Assembly: GCF_014193255.1 (NCBI RefSeq)
Contig: NZ_JACHZB010000009.1
Location: forward strand, 186,001-250,000
From: Rhizobium sp. BK196
GTDB taxonomy: Bacteria; Pseudomonadota; Alphaproteobacteria; Rhizobiales; Rhizobiaceae
DNA length: 64,000 nucleotides
Direction: 5' to 3'
The notes beneath the pieces are model-generated. The model ran no database searches. It was given only the letters and a program-made list of their open reading frames with translations, and was not told the origin of the DNA. Positions 53,068 through 61,594 of this stretch are shown here, in pieces; within the stretch, counting starts at the first letter, position 1, and each line of letters begins with the position of its first letter. A program made the position numbers and the translations under genes.

Positions 53068-53877
53068 ATGAGCACTAAGAACACGACGGCAATCATCACA
53101 GGCGCATCTTCTGGTATCGGCGCGACCTATGCCGATCGGCTGGCGGGTCGCGGTTACGACGTCATTCTCGTCGCGCGCAACAAGGAAAAACTCGACGCCG
53201 TCGCGGAGCGCATCAGCAAATCCCACGACGTAGCGGTAACGGTTTTGACGGCCGATCTCACCACGGAGGCTGATCTCACAGCGCTCGAGGCGCGTCTCTC
53301 AGGCGACGAGAGCATTTCTGTTCTTGTCAATAATGCCGGCTTCGGCGGCGCTGGTACGCTTCTGGAAAGCGATATCGGCAAAATGGCGGAAATGATTGCG
53401 ACCAACGTCACGGCACCGACACGGCTGACCTATGCTGTCGTTCCGAGTATGGTGAAGCAAGGCGGCGGCACTATCATCAATATCGCCTCCATCGTGGCCA
53501 TCGCTCCGGAGCTGCTCAACGGGGTCTATGGCGGCACCAAGGCATATATGCTTGCCTTCACCCAGTCGCTGCAGCACGAACTTTCCGCCAAGGGTATACG
53601 TGCTCAGGCGGTGTTGCCCGGCGCCACGTCGACCGAATTCTGGGATGTTGCGGGCGTTGGTATGGGCAATCTTCCGAGCGAATGGCTAATGAGCACGGCA
53701 GATCTGGTTGATTCCGCCCTTCGTGGGCTCGACCGCCAAGAAAAGGTGACCATTCCTTCGTTGCAGGACGGTGCGGAATGGGACGCATACGAGACGGCTC
53801 GTCAGGTTATGCTGCCACATCTTTCCAACGCTCGCCCGGCTCCGCGTTATGCCGGCGCATCCGAACGCGGTGTGTGA
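53068..53877 (+). CDS. SDR family NAD(P)-dependent oxidoreductase
   Basis: A 269-residue SDR with TGASSGIG, NNAGFGG, Ser in NIASIVAI and the active-site YGGTK. The C-terminus (GIRAQAVLPGATSTEFWDVA) fits the YqjQ/DltE-like group. The ATG at 53068 has AAAAGGAGATCTATC upstream; a longer in-frame extension is not protein-like. It is followed 10 bp later by a cupin gene, probably in one operon. Confidence 0.92.
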   Translation: MSTKNTTAIITGASSGIGATYADRLAGRGYDVILVARNKEKLDAVAERISKSHDVAVTVLTADLTTEADLTALEARLSGDESISVLVNNAGFGGAGTLLESDIGKMAEMIATNVTAPTRLTYAVVPSMVKQGGGTIINIASIVAIAPELLNGVYGGTKAYMLAFTQSLQHELSAKGIRAQAVLPGATSTEFWDVAGVGMGNLPSEWLMSTADLVDSALRGLDRQEKVTIPSLQDGAEWDAYETARQVMLPHLSNARPAPRYAGASERGV

Positions 53878-53887
53878 GGAGGCTGTT

Positions 53888-54328
53888 ATGACGGTAAACC
53901 CAAGCGCTCGCTCTGCTCGTTTCGATCTCGCATCGATCATCGCGCAATTTCCGCCGACCGCCGACACCCTTTTGGTGGACGAATATCTCCGCGACACGCC
54001 CGCGGCAAGTTCGCGCGTGTTTCGTGTGTACAAGGGTACGCCGCCGCATTTCCATCGCGGCTGTGACGAGTATCTTTACGTTCTCTCCGGACGGGGGACC
54101 TTCTGGATGGAAGATCCATCCAACGAGGCGGAATTCAAGCCCGGACAGTTGCTCTTTTTCGAGAAAGGCACTGTCCACGCGCTGCCGAAGATACTCGAAG
54201 AGCCTGTTGTCTTCCTTTCCGTCGACACGCCGCGTCGAGAGCCGACAGATATCGTGTTCGTCAACAGCGAGGACGGCACGCCCGAAGCCTTTATCGCGCA
54301 GCGGAAGCTATCGAAGGATGAGAACTAA
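53888..54328 (+). CDS. Cupin domain protein
   Basis: A 146-residue single-cupin protein. Metal ligands are His54, His56 and Glu61 (PPHFHRGCDEYLYVLSG) and His in KGTVHALPK. Likely a small metalloenzyme or ligand sensor. The ATG has GAGGAGGCTGTT upstream and follows the SDR by 10 bp, so the pair is probably co-transcribed. Substrate unknown. Confidence 0.9.
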   Translation: MTVNPSARSARFDLASIIAQFPPTADTLLVDEYLRDTPAASSRVFRVYKGTPPHFHRGCDEYLYVLSGRGTFWMEDPSNEAEFKPGQLLFFEKGTVHALPKILEEPVVFLSVDTPRREPTDIVFVNSEDGTPEAFIAQRKLSKDEN

Positions 54329-54441
54329 GTGAAAGATTGAGACCCCGTCTGATGAGCTCGCGCTTGGGTAGCACAAGACGTGCTGAGCACTGCTAAGGGT
54401 GTCGACGTTACCGCGACTAGTTCTATAGCCTCGGGTAGATT

Positions 54442-54465
54442 GCCCCTCCAAGGAATTGGAGGGGC
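54442..54465. terminator. Hairpin between the cupin and xdhC-like genes
   Basis: GCCCCTCCAA and TTGGAGGGGC form a perfect 10-bp stem with a GGAA loop, followed by TATATT. It may be a terminator of the upstream operon or a leader structure of the downstream one. Confidence 0.55.
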
Positions 54466-54587
54466 TATATTACCGGATGAACGTTCGACTCCATTCAAAC
54501 CAGTCGACTCGGAATTGCCGTAGCCGGCGTTTTAATCGCGGAGAATTCGCGCGGATTGCGCATTCGTCATTTACTGCAGGATTTCTT

Positions 54588-55508
54588 ATGGATCAGAAGC
54601 TCAAAGCCATTGCGGCACCAATTCCTTTCAGGGTCTCGTCCACCGACGATCCTGCGCAACTGCTTCGCTTCGCAATAGACGCCCATCGTCTTGGTGCGGC
54701 TGCGCTCGCAACCCTTGTCGAAATTCGCGGTGGCGCTGCGCGCTCGCTTGGCGCTCATATGGCAGTTGCTGCGGATGGGCGTTTCTGCGGCTATGTCTCG
54801 GGTGGATGCGTCGAAGCCGCAATTGCCGCAGAAGCGCTGCTTGCCATGAACGAAGGACGGGACCGCACCATCAAGTTTGGCGAGGGTTCGCCCTTCTTCG
54901 ACATCGTTCTTCCCTGCGGCGGAGGAATCTCAATCGCTATCCATGTTCTGAAAGATATCGGCGCTCTGCAGCATGTTCTGGATCGTCTCCGACAAAGGCA
55001 GTCAGCCGGTCTTGTCTACTCGCCGGAGCGGCAGACGCTTACATCGGTGGACCCGCCGCGGCGGACGTGCTGGACCGAGGGTGATTTCGTGACCGTCTAT
55101 CGCCCTCGCACTCGTGTCGTCCTTTCCGGCCAGACGCTTGAAGCGCAGGCCGTCGCGCGATTAGCCGAGGCTTCCGGCTATGACGTGATCATCAGGGGGC
55201 GGAGCGAGGGTGCCGCCGACACTATCGATCCCTTTACCGCCGTCGTGCTCCTGCATCATGACGTCGACGCCGAAGCTGACATTCTCAAAGCCGCGCTTAA
55301 CTCGCCGGCATTCTATATCGGCGCGCTCGGCAGCACTCGGACGCATCGTCACCGGGTCGAGCGTCTGACAGCAATGGCTTTTGGACAAGACGACATTCGT
55401 CGTATCAAGGCGCCCATTGGGATGTTCGGCCCGACACGGGATGTAACCTCGCTCTCCCTGTCGGTTTTGGCGGACATCGCCGCTGCAAGACTGGTTGCTC
55501 ATGCCTGA
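54588..55508 (+). CDS. XdhC/CoxF-like molybdenum cofactor insertion protein
   Basis: A 306-residue XdhC-family protein. The N-terminal domain has ATLVEIRGGAARSLGAHMAV and YVSGGCVEAAIA; the C-terminal Rossmann domain has YIGALGSTRTHRHRVERL and APIGMFG. XdhC proteins bind and sulphurate the molybdenum cofactor and pass it to xanthine-oxidase-family enzymes. Most likely client: IorAB at 47951-50564. The stop overlaps the next gene by 8 bases (ATGCCTGA). The ATG at 54588 is chosen over a longer non-family extension. Confidence 0.9.
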   Translation: MDQKLKAIAAPIPFRVSSTDDPAQLLRFAIDAHRLGAAALATLVEIRGGAARSLGAHMAVAADGRFCGYVSGGCVEAAIAAEALLAMNEGRDRTIKFGEGSPFFDIVLPCGGGISIAIHVLKDIGALQHVLDRLRQRQSAGLVYSPERQTLTSVDPPRRTCWTEGDFVTVYRPRTRVVLSGQTLEAQAVARLAEASGYDVIIRGRSEGAADTIDPFTAVVLLHHDVDAEADILKAALNSPAFYIGALGSTRTHRHRVERLTAMAFGQDDIRRIKAPIGMFGPTRDVTSLSLSVLADIAAARLVAHA

Positions 55509-56115
55509 CGCATCGGTCGCGATCGTCATTCTCGCTGCCGGCAGGGCGAGCCGGATGGGTGAAGGCGGGAGGCACAAGCTGCTGGCGGAGTTCGACGGAG
55601 TGCCGCTCGTACGGCGGTCGGCATTGACTGCACTCGGTTCGGATGCAGCCTCCGTTATTGTCGTCACGGGGCATCGCAGGAGCGAGATTGCGGCCGCGCT
55701 CGATGGGCTCGCTCTGACTTTCGTCGACAACCCCGATTATGCCAGCGGCATAGCGACATCCCTCATCACAGGATTCTCATCGAGGGGCGCAGACAGCGCC
55801 GAAGGCATTCTCGTCATGCTGGCCGATATGCCCGGCATTTCCAGCGAACACCTGAATGCCTTGATTTCCGCATTTCGCAACGCAGGCGGCAGGGCGGTCG
55901 TTCGCGCCGTCTCACGCGGTAAGCCCGGCAATCCCCTTATCCTGCCATGTTCTATCCATCATTCAGTCCTCAGACTTGAAGGCGATGTCGGCGCGCGAGA
56001 TATCATCGCCAAATCGAGCCTGCCCGTGCGTGATGTGGATATTGGCGATGCCGCCTTGCTCGACGTCGACACGCCGGATGAGGTATTGGCAGCCGGTGGA
56101 GTAATGAAGAAGTAA
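55501..56115 (+). CDS. MocA-like molybdenum cofactor nucleotidyltransferase
   Basis: A 204-residue NTP-transferase. ILAAGRASRMGEGGRHKLL is the nucleotide-binding loop and VMLADMPGIS holds the metal Asp. MocA adds CMP to molybdopterin, giving the dinucleotide form used by xanthine-oxidase-family enzymes. It overlaps the XdhC-like gene, so together they make and deliver the cofactor for a molybdoenzyme such as IorAB. GTP- versus CTP-specificity cannot be read from sequence here. Confidence 0.88.
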   Translation: MPDASVAIVILAAGRASRMGEGGRHKLLAEFDGVPLVRRSALTALGSDAASVIVVTGHRRSEIAAALDGLALTFVDNPDYASGIATSLITGFSSRGADSAEGILVMLADMPGISSEHLNALISAFRNAGGRAVVRAVSRGKPGNPLILPCSIHHSVLRLEGDVGARDIIAKSSLPVRDVDIGDAALLDVDTPDEVLAAGGVMKK

Positions 56116-56550
56116 CTGCGTAGCAGCGAACTGGGTTGATAGGACCTGACGGTGCCGCCATGTTCAGACAGCGATGGTCAACCGATAGCCTTCTGGGCGA
56201 AGCTTTGAAGCCTTAATAGGGACTGTGTGCTTGTTGATCGAGGAACGAAAACTTCGTCCTTGCGCGGGGCCGAGCGCGTATGCGACACCGCAAGGGGCGG
56301 TGATGACCTGTACAATGCCACATAGTAGTCACTGCTTACGAAAGCACAATGCGGCGGGTTCGTTATATTGGAGATACGGCCTCGACCACTGGCTTTTAGG
56401 ATCGTGCTGATCTACCCTTAGCCGGGTCCACACGCGAGTTTATACGCTAACCAACTGTTTTTTAGCAATATTGTTATCAGTTTCAAACGGCCCGCCCATT
56501 CGAATCCTATCAAGGCGACCATCGTTTGCGAACGTTGGAAAGCAAGCTGC
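56116..56550. other. 435-bp intergenic region with an att-like repeat
   Basis: No gene is recognised. It contains the 34-bp tRNA-3'-end-like repeat at 56484-56517. The AT-rich stretch before it (TGTTTTTTAGCAATATTG) differs from the surrounding DNA. Confidence 0.5.
56484..56517 (+). repeat. 34-bp tRNA-3'-end-like repeat, copy B
   Basis: Reads from CAAACGGCCCG to TATCAAGGCG with CATTCGAATCC, a T-loop-like core, then ACCA. It matches 27 of 34 positions of 30157-30190 in the same orientation. No tRNA 5' part is found upstream. Confidence 0.5.
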
Positions 56551-56814
56551 TCATGTTTGCTTCGGCTTTCGTCCTGCCCGCATCGGTTTCGGTCGGTCGT
56601 CGGTGGAAGGCTCAGAGAAAAATTCAGAAATATCCGCAGCCAGAGCGAGGGCTAGTCTATCCAGCAGATCGACCGAGGCGTTGTGCTTTCCTCTCTCCAA
56701 ATCACTGATAACGGTCCGGTCCACCTGAGCGTCGACAGCAAGATTCTCCTGGGTGATGTTCCGCAGGGAGCGAAGGTTTCGCAGATTCCAAGCTATGCGC
56801 GCACGAGTGTCCAT
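56551..56814 (-). CDS. XRE/Cro-type helix-turn-helix regulator
   Basis: An 87-residue protein with a single HTH_XRE domain (TQENLAVDAQVDRTVISDLE, about 21-40) and the following RGKHNASVDLLDRLALAL. The tail is basic (RPKPMRAGRKPKQT). Such regulators often belong to mobile elements. It is divergent from the LysR gene with ~120 bp between, and lies next to the att-like repeat. Confidence 0.88.
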   Translation of the reverse strand: MDTRARIAWNLRNLRSLRNITQENLAVDAQVDRTVISDLERGKHNASVDLLDRLALALAADISEFFSEPSTDDRPKPMRAGRKPKQT

Positions 56815-56933
56815 AGCCCATGGGCACCATCTTGCATTGCATTAATCCATGGGATATAACCGACATATTATCACAACGTCGTCGCTCGCGCGTCGCTATG
56901 GTCACTGTCCGCGAGGGCAGGGTGGGCAAACCT

Positions 56934-57824
56934 ATGGAACTACGCCAGCTATCCTACTTCGTTGCGGTAGCCGAGGAGCTGCATTTCGGCAGAGCCGCAG
57001 CCAAGGTGAGCATCACCCAGCCTGGCCTGTCAGACGCGATCCTGGCATTGGAGAAGGAACTCGGCGTGCAGCTCTTCATCCGTTCGACCAGACGGGTGGA
57101 GCTGACGCGGGCAGGGGCGGCCTTCTATGAGCGGGCGGTGAGGATCCTCAGCGAGATTGATCTGTCGCGGGAGATCGCCCGCTCGGTTGGCGGGAGGTCG
57201 GCGCGCAGGATTGCCATCGGCACCGTCTATCCCGCCACGATCGGCGTGCTGCCGTCCTTCCTGTCACGCATCGGCCGCAAATATCCCGATATCCGCATGC
57301 ATATCGAAAGCGGCACCACCGATGACATCATCCGCCATATCGAGGCAGGCCGCATCAATCTCGGCTTCATCCGGCCGGTGGAGAATATCGGCTCGCTTCG
57401 CTTCTTCTCGATTGCCCATGAACGCTATCTGCTGGCGGTGGCCAAAGAGAGCCCGCTGTCATTGAAGAGCGAGATCGATCTTGAGGATCTGCGACAAGAG
57501 AAGATCATCTCGTTTTCCCGTCAGAACCTTTCCTACAGCGAGCGCTATTTCGCAGAAAAGTTCGAGGAGCACGATCTCACCGACAATGTCGCTTACACCT
57601 GCGACGACACCTTCTCGCTGGTGTCGCTGGTCTCCGCCGGGCTTGGCATCGGCTTCGTGCCGGAATGGACGCAGGATCTGCCGAACCGCGGTTTCGAGCT
57701 GAAGAAGGTCAGGGGCGTCGATTTCAAGATCGGGCTCGGTGTTGCCTGGAACCGGGAGGATCCGACTGCCGGGCGTGACGACATCATCGATATCGCCCGA
57801 TCATTGGTGCGGCAGGGTAGGTGA
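56934..57824 (+). CDS. LysR family transcriptional regulator
   Basis: A 296-residue LysR protein starting MELRQLSYFVAVAEELHFGR. The HTH (RAAAKVSITQPGLSDAILAL) and LFIRSTRRVELTRAG are standard; the effector domain covers about 90-290. The ATG at 56934 fits the family exactly; a longer frame from 56820 is unlikely. Targets unknown: the adjoining downstream region is a broken transposase, so its original partner gene may be lost. Confidence 0.92.
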   Translation: MELRQLSYFVAVAEELHFGRAAAKVSITQPGLSDAILALEKELGVQLFIRSTRRVELTRAGAAFYERAVRILSEIDLSREIARSVGGRSARRIAIGTVYPATIGVLPSFLSRIGRKYPDIRMHIESGTTDDIIRHIEAGRINLGFIRPVENIGSLRFFSIAHERYLLAVAKESPLSLKSEIDLEDLRQEKIISFSRQNLSYSERYFAEKFEEHDLTDNVAYTCDDTFSLVSLVSAGLGIGFVPEWTQDLPNRGFELKKVRGVDFKIGLGVAWNREDPTAGRDDIIDIARSLVRQGR

Positions 57825-58011
57825 GAGAAAGGTCCGGCAGGTCGTTGATGCGGGGCGACGACTGAGGCTCTCGGCCGAAATGCCCACCTTCACGGACGTC
57901 GCGAGGGTCTCGTTGGTGAGCGTCCATTGCTCAAAATCGATTGGCCGGTTCTCGTTGAAGCGCATGATGCGCTTCATGTATTCTATTGCTTCCGGCGTGT
58001 GATACCGATTT

Positions 58012-59235
58012 CTTACTGCGAAGGAGGCCGTTGAAGCGCATCGCCAAGCGTCGCATCTCGGCGAAGGCATCAGATCCATGCTTCAAGCATCGACCTTGGT
58101 GGCCTGCCGGTCCGTCAGCGGGCCTCGCGGCTTGATGCACAGCGCGGCGGGGGCCACCGTCGAACATGCATCCGGTTTCGGGATCTCGAACCAGCTCCAA
58201 GCTTGAGGTGACTGGCGGCACATCGCTGGCCTGTTTCCTTTCGGCCCGCCGCCAAGCTACCCAGCAGCCGCTCCAGATTTGCGAAGCTGCCGGTGTAGCC
58301 TCGCTGCTTGACGTCATGAAACAGATGCCGCCCACGGCGGCTCCCCCCTTTCCAGCATTGAGCAAGGAAGGTTTCGAAGTACCATGGTGATGTGGGATTC
58401 AGTGTTGCTCGCCGCCTGTCTGCCGGAGCCTCGAACTTGAGCCAGTTCGTTACGCTGCAACGTTCATAGCCGCTCCGTCGAGCGATCTCGCGGTAGGACA
58501 GCCCTTGCTGGCGCAAGGCATGGAGCATCTCGAATATTTCCTGGCGAAATGCCTGTGGGCGAGCCGAACACGCCGGCGATGCGTTGCGGCGTCAACAATT
58601 GCGTCCTCCGACAGGATGGACCTGCCCGTTGCGCGTCCAGAAAGGCTCATCTGTTCTTCGATCGCCGCGCGAAGGTTTTGGATCAGATGGAACCGATCGG
58701 CGACCTGTCAGGCCCTCGGTGCGCCTTCACGCACGGCCTGCGCATGCAGGCCGCAGCGGTCCCGGCTGACGACCTCGACGGTCGGGTGATCACGAAGCCA
58801 CTGGGCCGCACTGTCGACGCTGCGGTCGTCCAGTATGTCGACAACCGAGCGGTGCTCGAGATCTACTATGATGGTTCCATAGCTTGTAGCCCGCCGCCAA
58901 CTCCAGTCATGGATGCCGACTACCCGGACCTCGGAACTCCGATGAGAAACCGCGGCATCGCTCTTCAGTTGTCGGAAGATGTCGTCGCTGGCCGGCATGC
59001 CGAGACGTTCCATCAAACGCTGGCGTGGACAGCCGGCCGTGGCCGAGCCAACCCCACAATCTCTCCGACCCCCTTCTCGTCCGGCGCGCATAGGGAGCAG
59101 CGATCATGTGTAACCGGTCAGTGAACGTTAGTCGTGCGCATTCCCGATTTGCGGAAAGCCAGCGCCTCAGCAGGAGCTTCACTGTCACCGGCTCGCCTTG
59201 CGCTGGTAGATCCTGGAGGCGGAGGTTAGACCAGC
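58012..59235 (-). pseudogene. ISL3-family transposase, frameshifted and truncated
   Basis: Pieces of an ISL3-type transposase occur in successive frames. Near 59200 are LQDLPAQGEPV and VKLLLRRWLSANRECARLTF; at 58708-59091 SSEVRVVGIHDWSWRRATSY and DLEHRSVVDILDDRSVDSAA; then HTH-like SYREIARRSGYERCSVTNWL at 58115-58528, and the C-terminal MRRLAMRFNGLLRSK ending near 58012. At least three frame changes are needed, and the N-terminal zinc-finger part is incomplete. The element is dead; terminal repeats were not identified. Confidence 0.85.
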
Positions 59236-59690
59236 CACCTACCTCGGCTTAGACGTCAACAATCGGGACAAATCCCAATCGCGGATCCAGCTGCGGAAAC
59301 AACCCAACCGTCATCAACAGTGAGCGTGATACCCAAAATCTTGACTCCTGGCCCGGGCGACCATTTCGATTTCGTTCGCATTCCCGCCATAACGACACTA
59401 TCCCTAACGGCAGATGAACCACACAGAGTGAGGAAGAGCCCCTAAATATGACGCTTTTCGTTTTGCGCCTGAGGAAAACACCTCTTGCTATCGTCCACTG
59501 ACCGCTGCCTGGCGCGTCAATTGGCCGACGTCATTCCTCGAACCGCCTTTTGAACATCAGGCAATAACCTGAGATGTTGAAATGACCGAGCCTATCGGGT
59601 GCGGCGTCGCGCGTCTTCGGGCCCTTTACATGTGAGCGTTGCCGCGAAATACCATACGGTGATTGGCCAATTGATCTGAAGCTCTGAAAA
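59236..59690. other. 455-bp region with no recognised gene
   Basis: The part next to the transposase may include its lost N-terminal end (LFPQLDPRLGFVPI on the minus strand). Nothing else is recognised before the start of the gene at 59691. Confidence 0.4.
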
Positions 59691-60350
59691 ATGCATCGAC
59701 TATTCGACAGATTTGCCATCGCAATCTGCGGCGGTATCATGATCATCATTCTTCTCGTCACCATCTGGGGTTTTCAACCCGCCTACGAATTCGTCTGCCA
59801 TGGCGATGATGGAAGCTGCCCGCGGGCGCGCGAGTGGATATCGGCGCTCAGCGGCTGGGCGGCGGCGGCGGCCGCATTCGCGACGATCGGCATCCTCCTC
59901 GAGCAACTAAAGGCCCAGAGACAGCAGACCGATTTTCAACTCGGCGACGCCGCCCCATCGATCGACGCGGTTCAACACATCAACCGCAACAGCAAAGTGC
60001 AGATCCGGATCACCAATTGGAACCGTCGACCAATGATCGTCCGATCAATCGCCGCGAATGTCGGCGACGTCGCATTCGACGTGATCCGCGCGGGTGCCGC
60101 GAACCTTTCAAACGTTCAAAGACATGAAAACGTCCTCACGTTTCAACCGGCCCTTTTGGTGCCGGGATGGGTCGATCGCTCCAAGGCGCCCCATATCGAG
60201 AAGATCGATATCGAGGACATTGCCGGCGGCGCCGACATACTGCGTTTCAAGGATGCCGCATTCTCCCTGAAATTCGAATTGGCGGGCAAAAAGCAGATTT
60301 TCACCGAACGCATCGAATTGCACACGACATTCGAGGAATTCCACGAGTAA
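59691..60350 (+). CDS. Two-TM membrane protein with soluble C-terminal domain
   Basis: A 219-residue protein. Membrane helices lie at about residues 8-28 (IAICGGIMIIILLVTIWGF) and 50-70 (LSGWAAAAAAFATIGILLEQ), with a short loop holding two Cys (VCHGDDGSCP) between them. The remaining ~145 residues are a beta-rich cytosolic domain of unknown fold. It is followed by the HD and nucleotidyltransferase genes on the same strand. Membrane topology resembles effectors of nucleotide-signalling defence systems, which is inference only. Confidence 0.75.
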   Translation: MHRLFDRFAIAICGGIMIIILLVTIWGFQPAYEFVCHGDDGSCPRAREWISALSGWAAAAAAFATIGILLEQLKAQRQQTDFQLGDAAPSIDAVQHINRNSKVQIRITNWNRRPMIVRSIAANVGDVAFDVIRAGAANLSNVQRHENVLTFQPALLVPGWVDRSKAPHIEKIDIEDIAGGADILRFKDAAFSLKFELAGKKQIFTERIELHTTFEEFHE

Positions 60351-60505
60351 CAATGCGACGCATCATTTGGGCGAAAATCTGAATGCGAGTTTGCGCCGCT
60401 AATTGCCGATAAACTCGGGGAGAAGCGTTTACGGGACGATTGCGATAAACTATCTTGCTATTTATTGAGAATGAATTCGTCGGCAATTGTGGAACGCACG
60501 CGCTA

Positions 60506-61594
60506 ATGTGGCATAGCCTGTCAAACAATTCCAATCGGCCGGCCTATAGCTACGTGCAGCCAAATCGTCAGGGAAACATGACCACGACGGCGCTGCTCAA
60601 CAGCCTGATGGAGTCTAGCGCCTTCGAGCGGCTGAAATCGATCCGGTTCCTGGGTGGCATCGATTACCTTCTCGTGCCTGCACCGAACGGGGCGCGGCAC
60701 CGCTACTCGCGCTACCAGCATAGTATTGGCGTCGCGCGGCTTGCATTGCGCTATGCGGCCCAACGCGACTTCTCGCCGAAACAGATCGATGTGCTGACGT
60801 CGGCGGCATTGCTGCACGACATCGGACACTCGCCGTTCTCGCACTCTCTGGAGCCGATTTTCGTCAAGCATTTCGGCATCGATCACCATCAGGCGACGAT
60901 GCAGGTCATCAAGGGAGAGGTGGCGAAGGTTCGCTCCGTTCACGACACGCTCAAGCGCTTCCACGTCGACATTGACGCGGTCCTCAACGTCCTGTCGGGC
61001 GACGACGCTTGTTTCGAGGGCTTCTTTTCCGGCCCGATCAACTTCGACACGATCGAGGGCATCATGCGCTCTCGGAGTTATGCTGCGAGGGAAACGTGGT
61101 CGTTGGTGAGCCCGGAAGCGATCCTCGACGCGGCCGTGAGACGCGAAACCACCAGCGATCGTGACAAGGTGGACGGGTTCTGGGAATACAAGGATCAGGT
61201 CTACAGGCACGTGATCAATTCGCCGCTCGGCATATTGGCCGACAAGGCGTGCCAGCTCCTCATGGAGCGACATATTGGCCAGTTCGGGCCGCAAGACTAT
61301 TTCTCGACCGAGCGGACCGCTTTCTCGAAGATTCCCGGTCTTCACAAACTCCTGAAGGCCAGCAACTTCCCAAGAGCAGTCAGCGACCTGATCGACGGGC
61401 CAGTTCCGTTCAAGGAACGGCGTTTCGTCGTCGACAAGGGCGGCGATTTCCACAATCGGGAAGACAGCCAGCGATACAGGCAGACCAAGCAACCGCGCGA
61501 ACTGCCTCTATCAGCCGCCACGGATGTCGACATTGAACATTACGCATGGAAGTCATTTGATGAGCGCATACAGTCTGGCCAGAGACTTCTCTGA
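60506..61594 (+). CDS. HD-domain phosphohydrolase
   Basis: A 362-residue HD protein. SRYQHSIGV (His72), LLHDIGHSPFSHSLE (His104, Asp105, His108) and FDTIEGIMRSR supply the metal ligands of dNTPase/SAMHD1-like HD hydrolases. It probably cleaves a (d)NTP, a nucleotide signal or a phosphodiester. The start is uncertain: ATG at 60506 is used; TTG at 60455 and ATG at 60578 are alternatives. Its 3' end overlaps the nucleotidyltransferase gene by 35 bases, so the two are coupled. Confidence 0.85.
   Translation: MWHSLSNNSNRPAYSYVQPNRQGNMTTTALLNSLMESSAFERLKSIRFLGGIDYLLVPAPNGARHRYSRYQHSIGVARLALRYAAQRDFSPKQIDVLTSAALLHDIGHSPFSHSLEPIFVKHFGIDHHQATMQVIKGEVAKVRSVHDTLKRFHVDIDAVLNVLSGDDACFEGFFSGPINFDTIEGIMRSRSYAARETWSLVSPEAILDAAVRRETTSDRDKVDGFWEYKDQVYRHVINSPLGILADKACQLLMERHIGQFGPQDYFSTERTAFSKIPGLHKLLKASNFPRAVSDLIDGPVPFKERRFVVDKGGDFHNREDSQRYRQTKQPRELPLSAATDVDIEHYAWKSFDERIQSGQRLL

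Noticed and set aside
57998..59340. Terminal inverted repeats of the ISL3 element (GTGATACC-like words at both ends)
   Set aside because: The similar words are in direct, not inverted, orientation, so they do not mark IS ends.
60521..61492. Long minus-strand frame of 323 codons
   Set aside because: It is antisense to the HD phosphohydrolase with intact HD motifs and shows no domain of its own.
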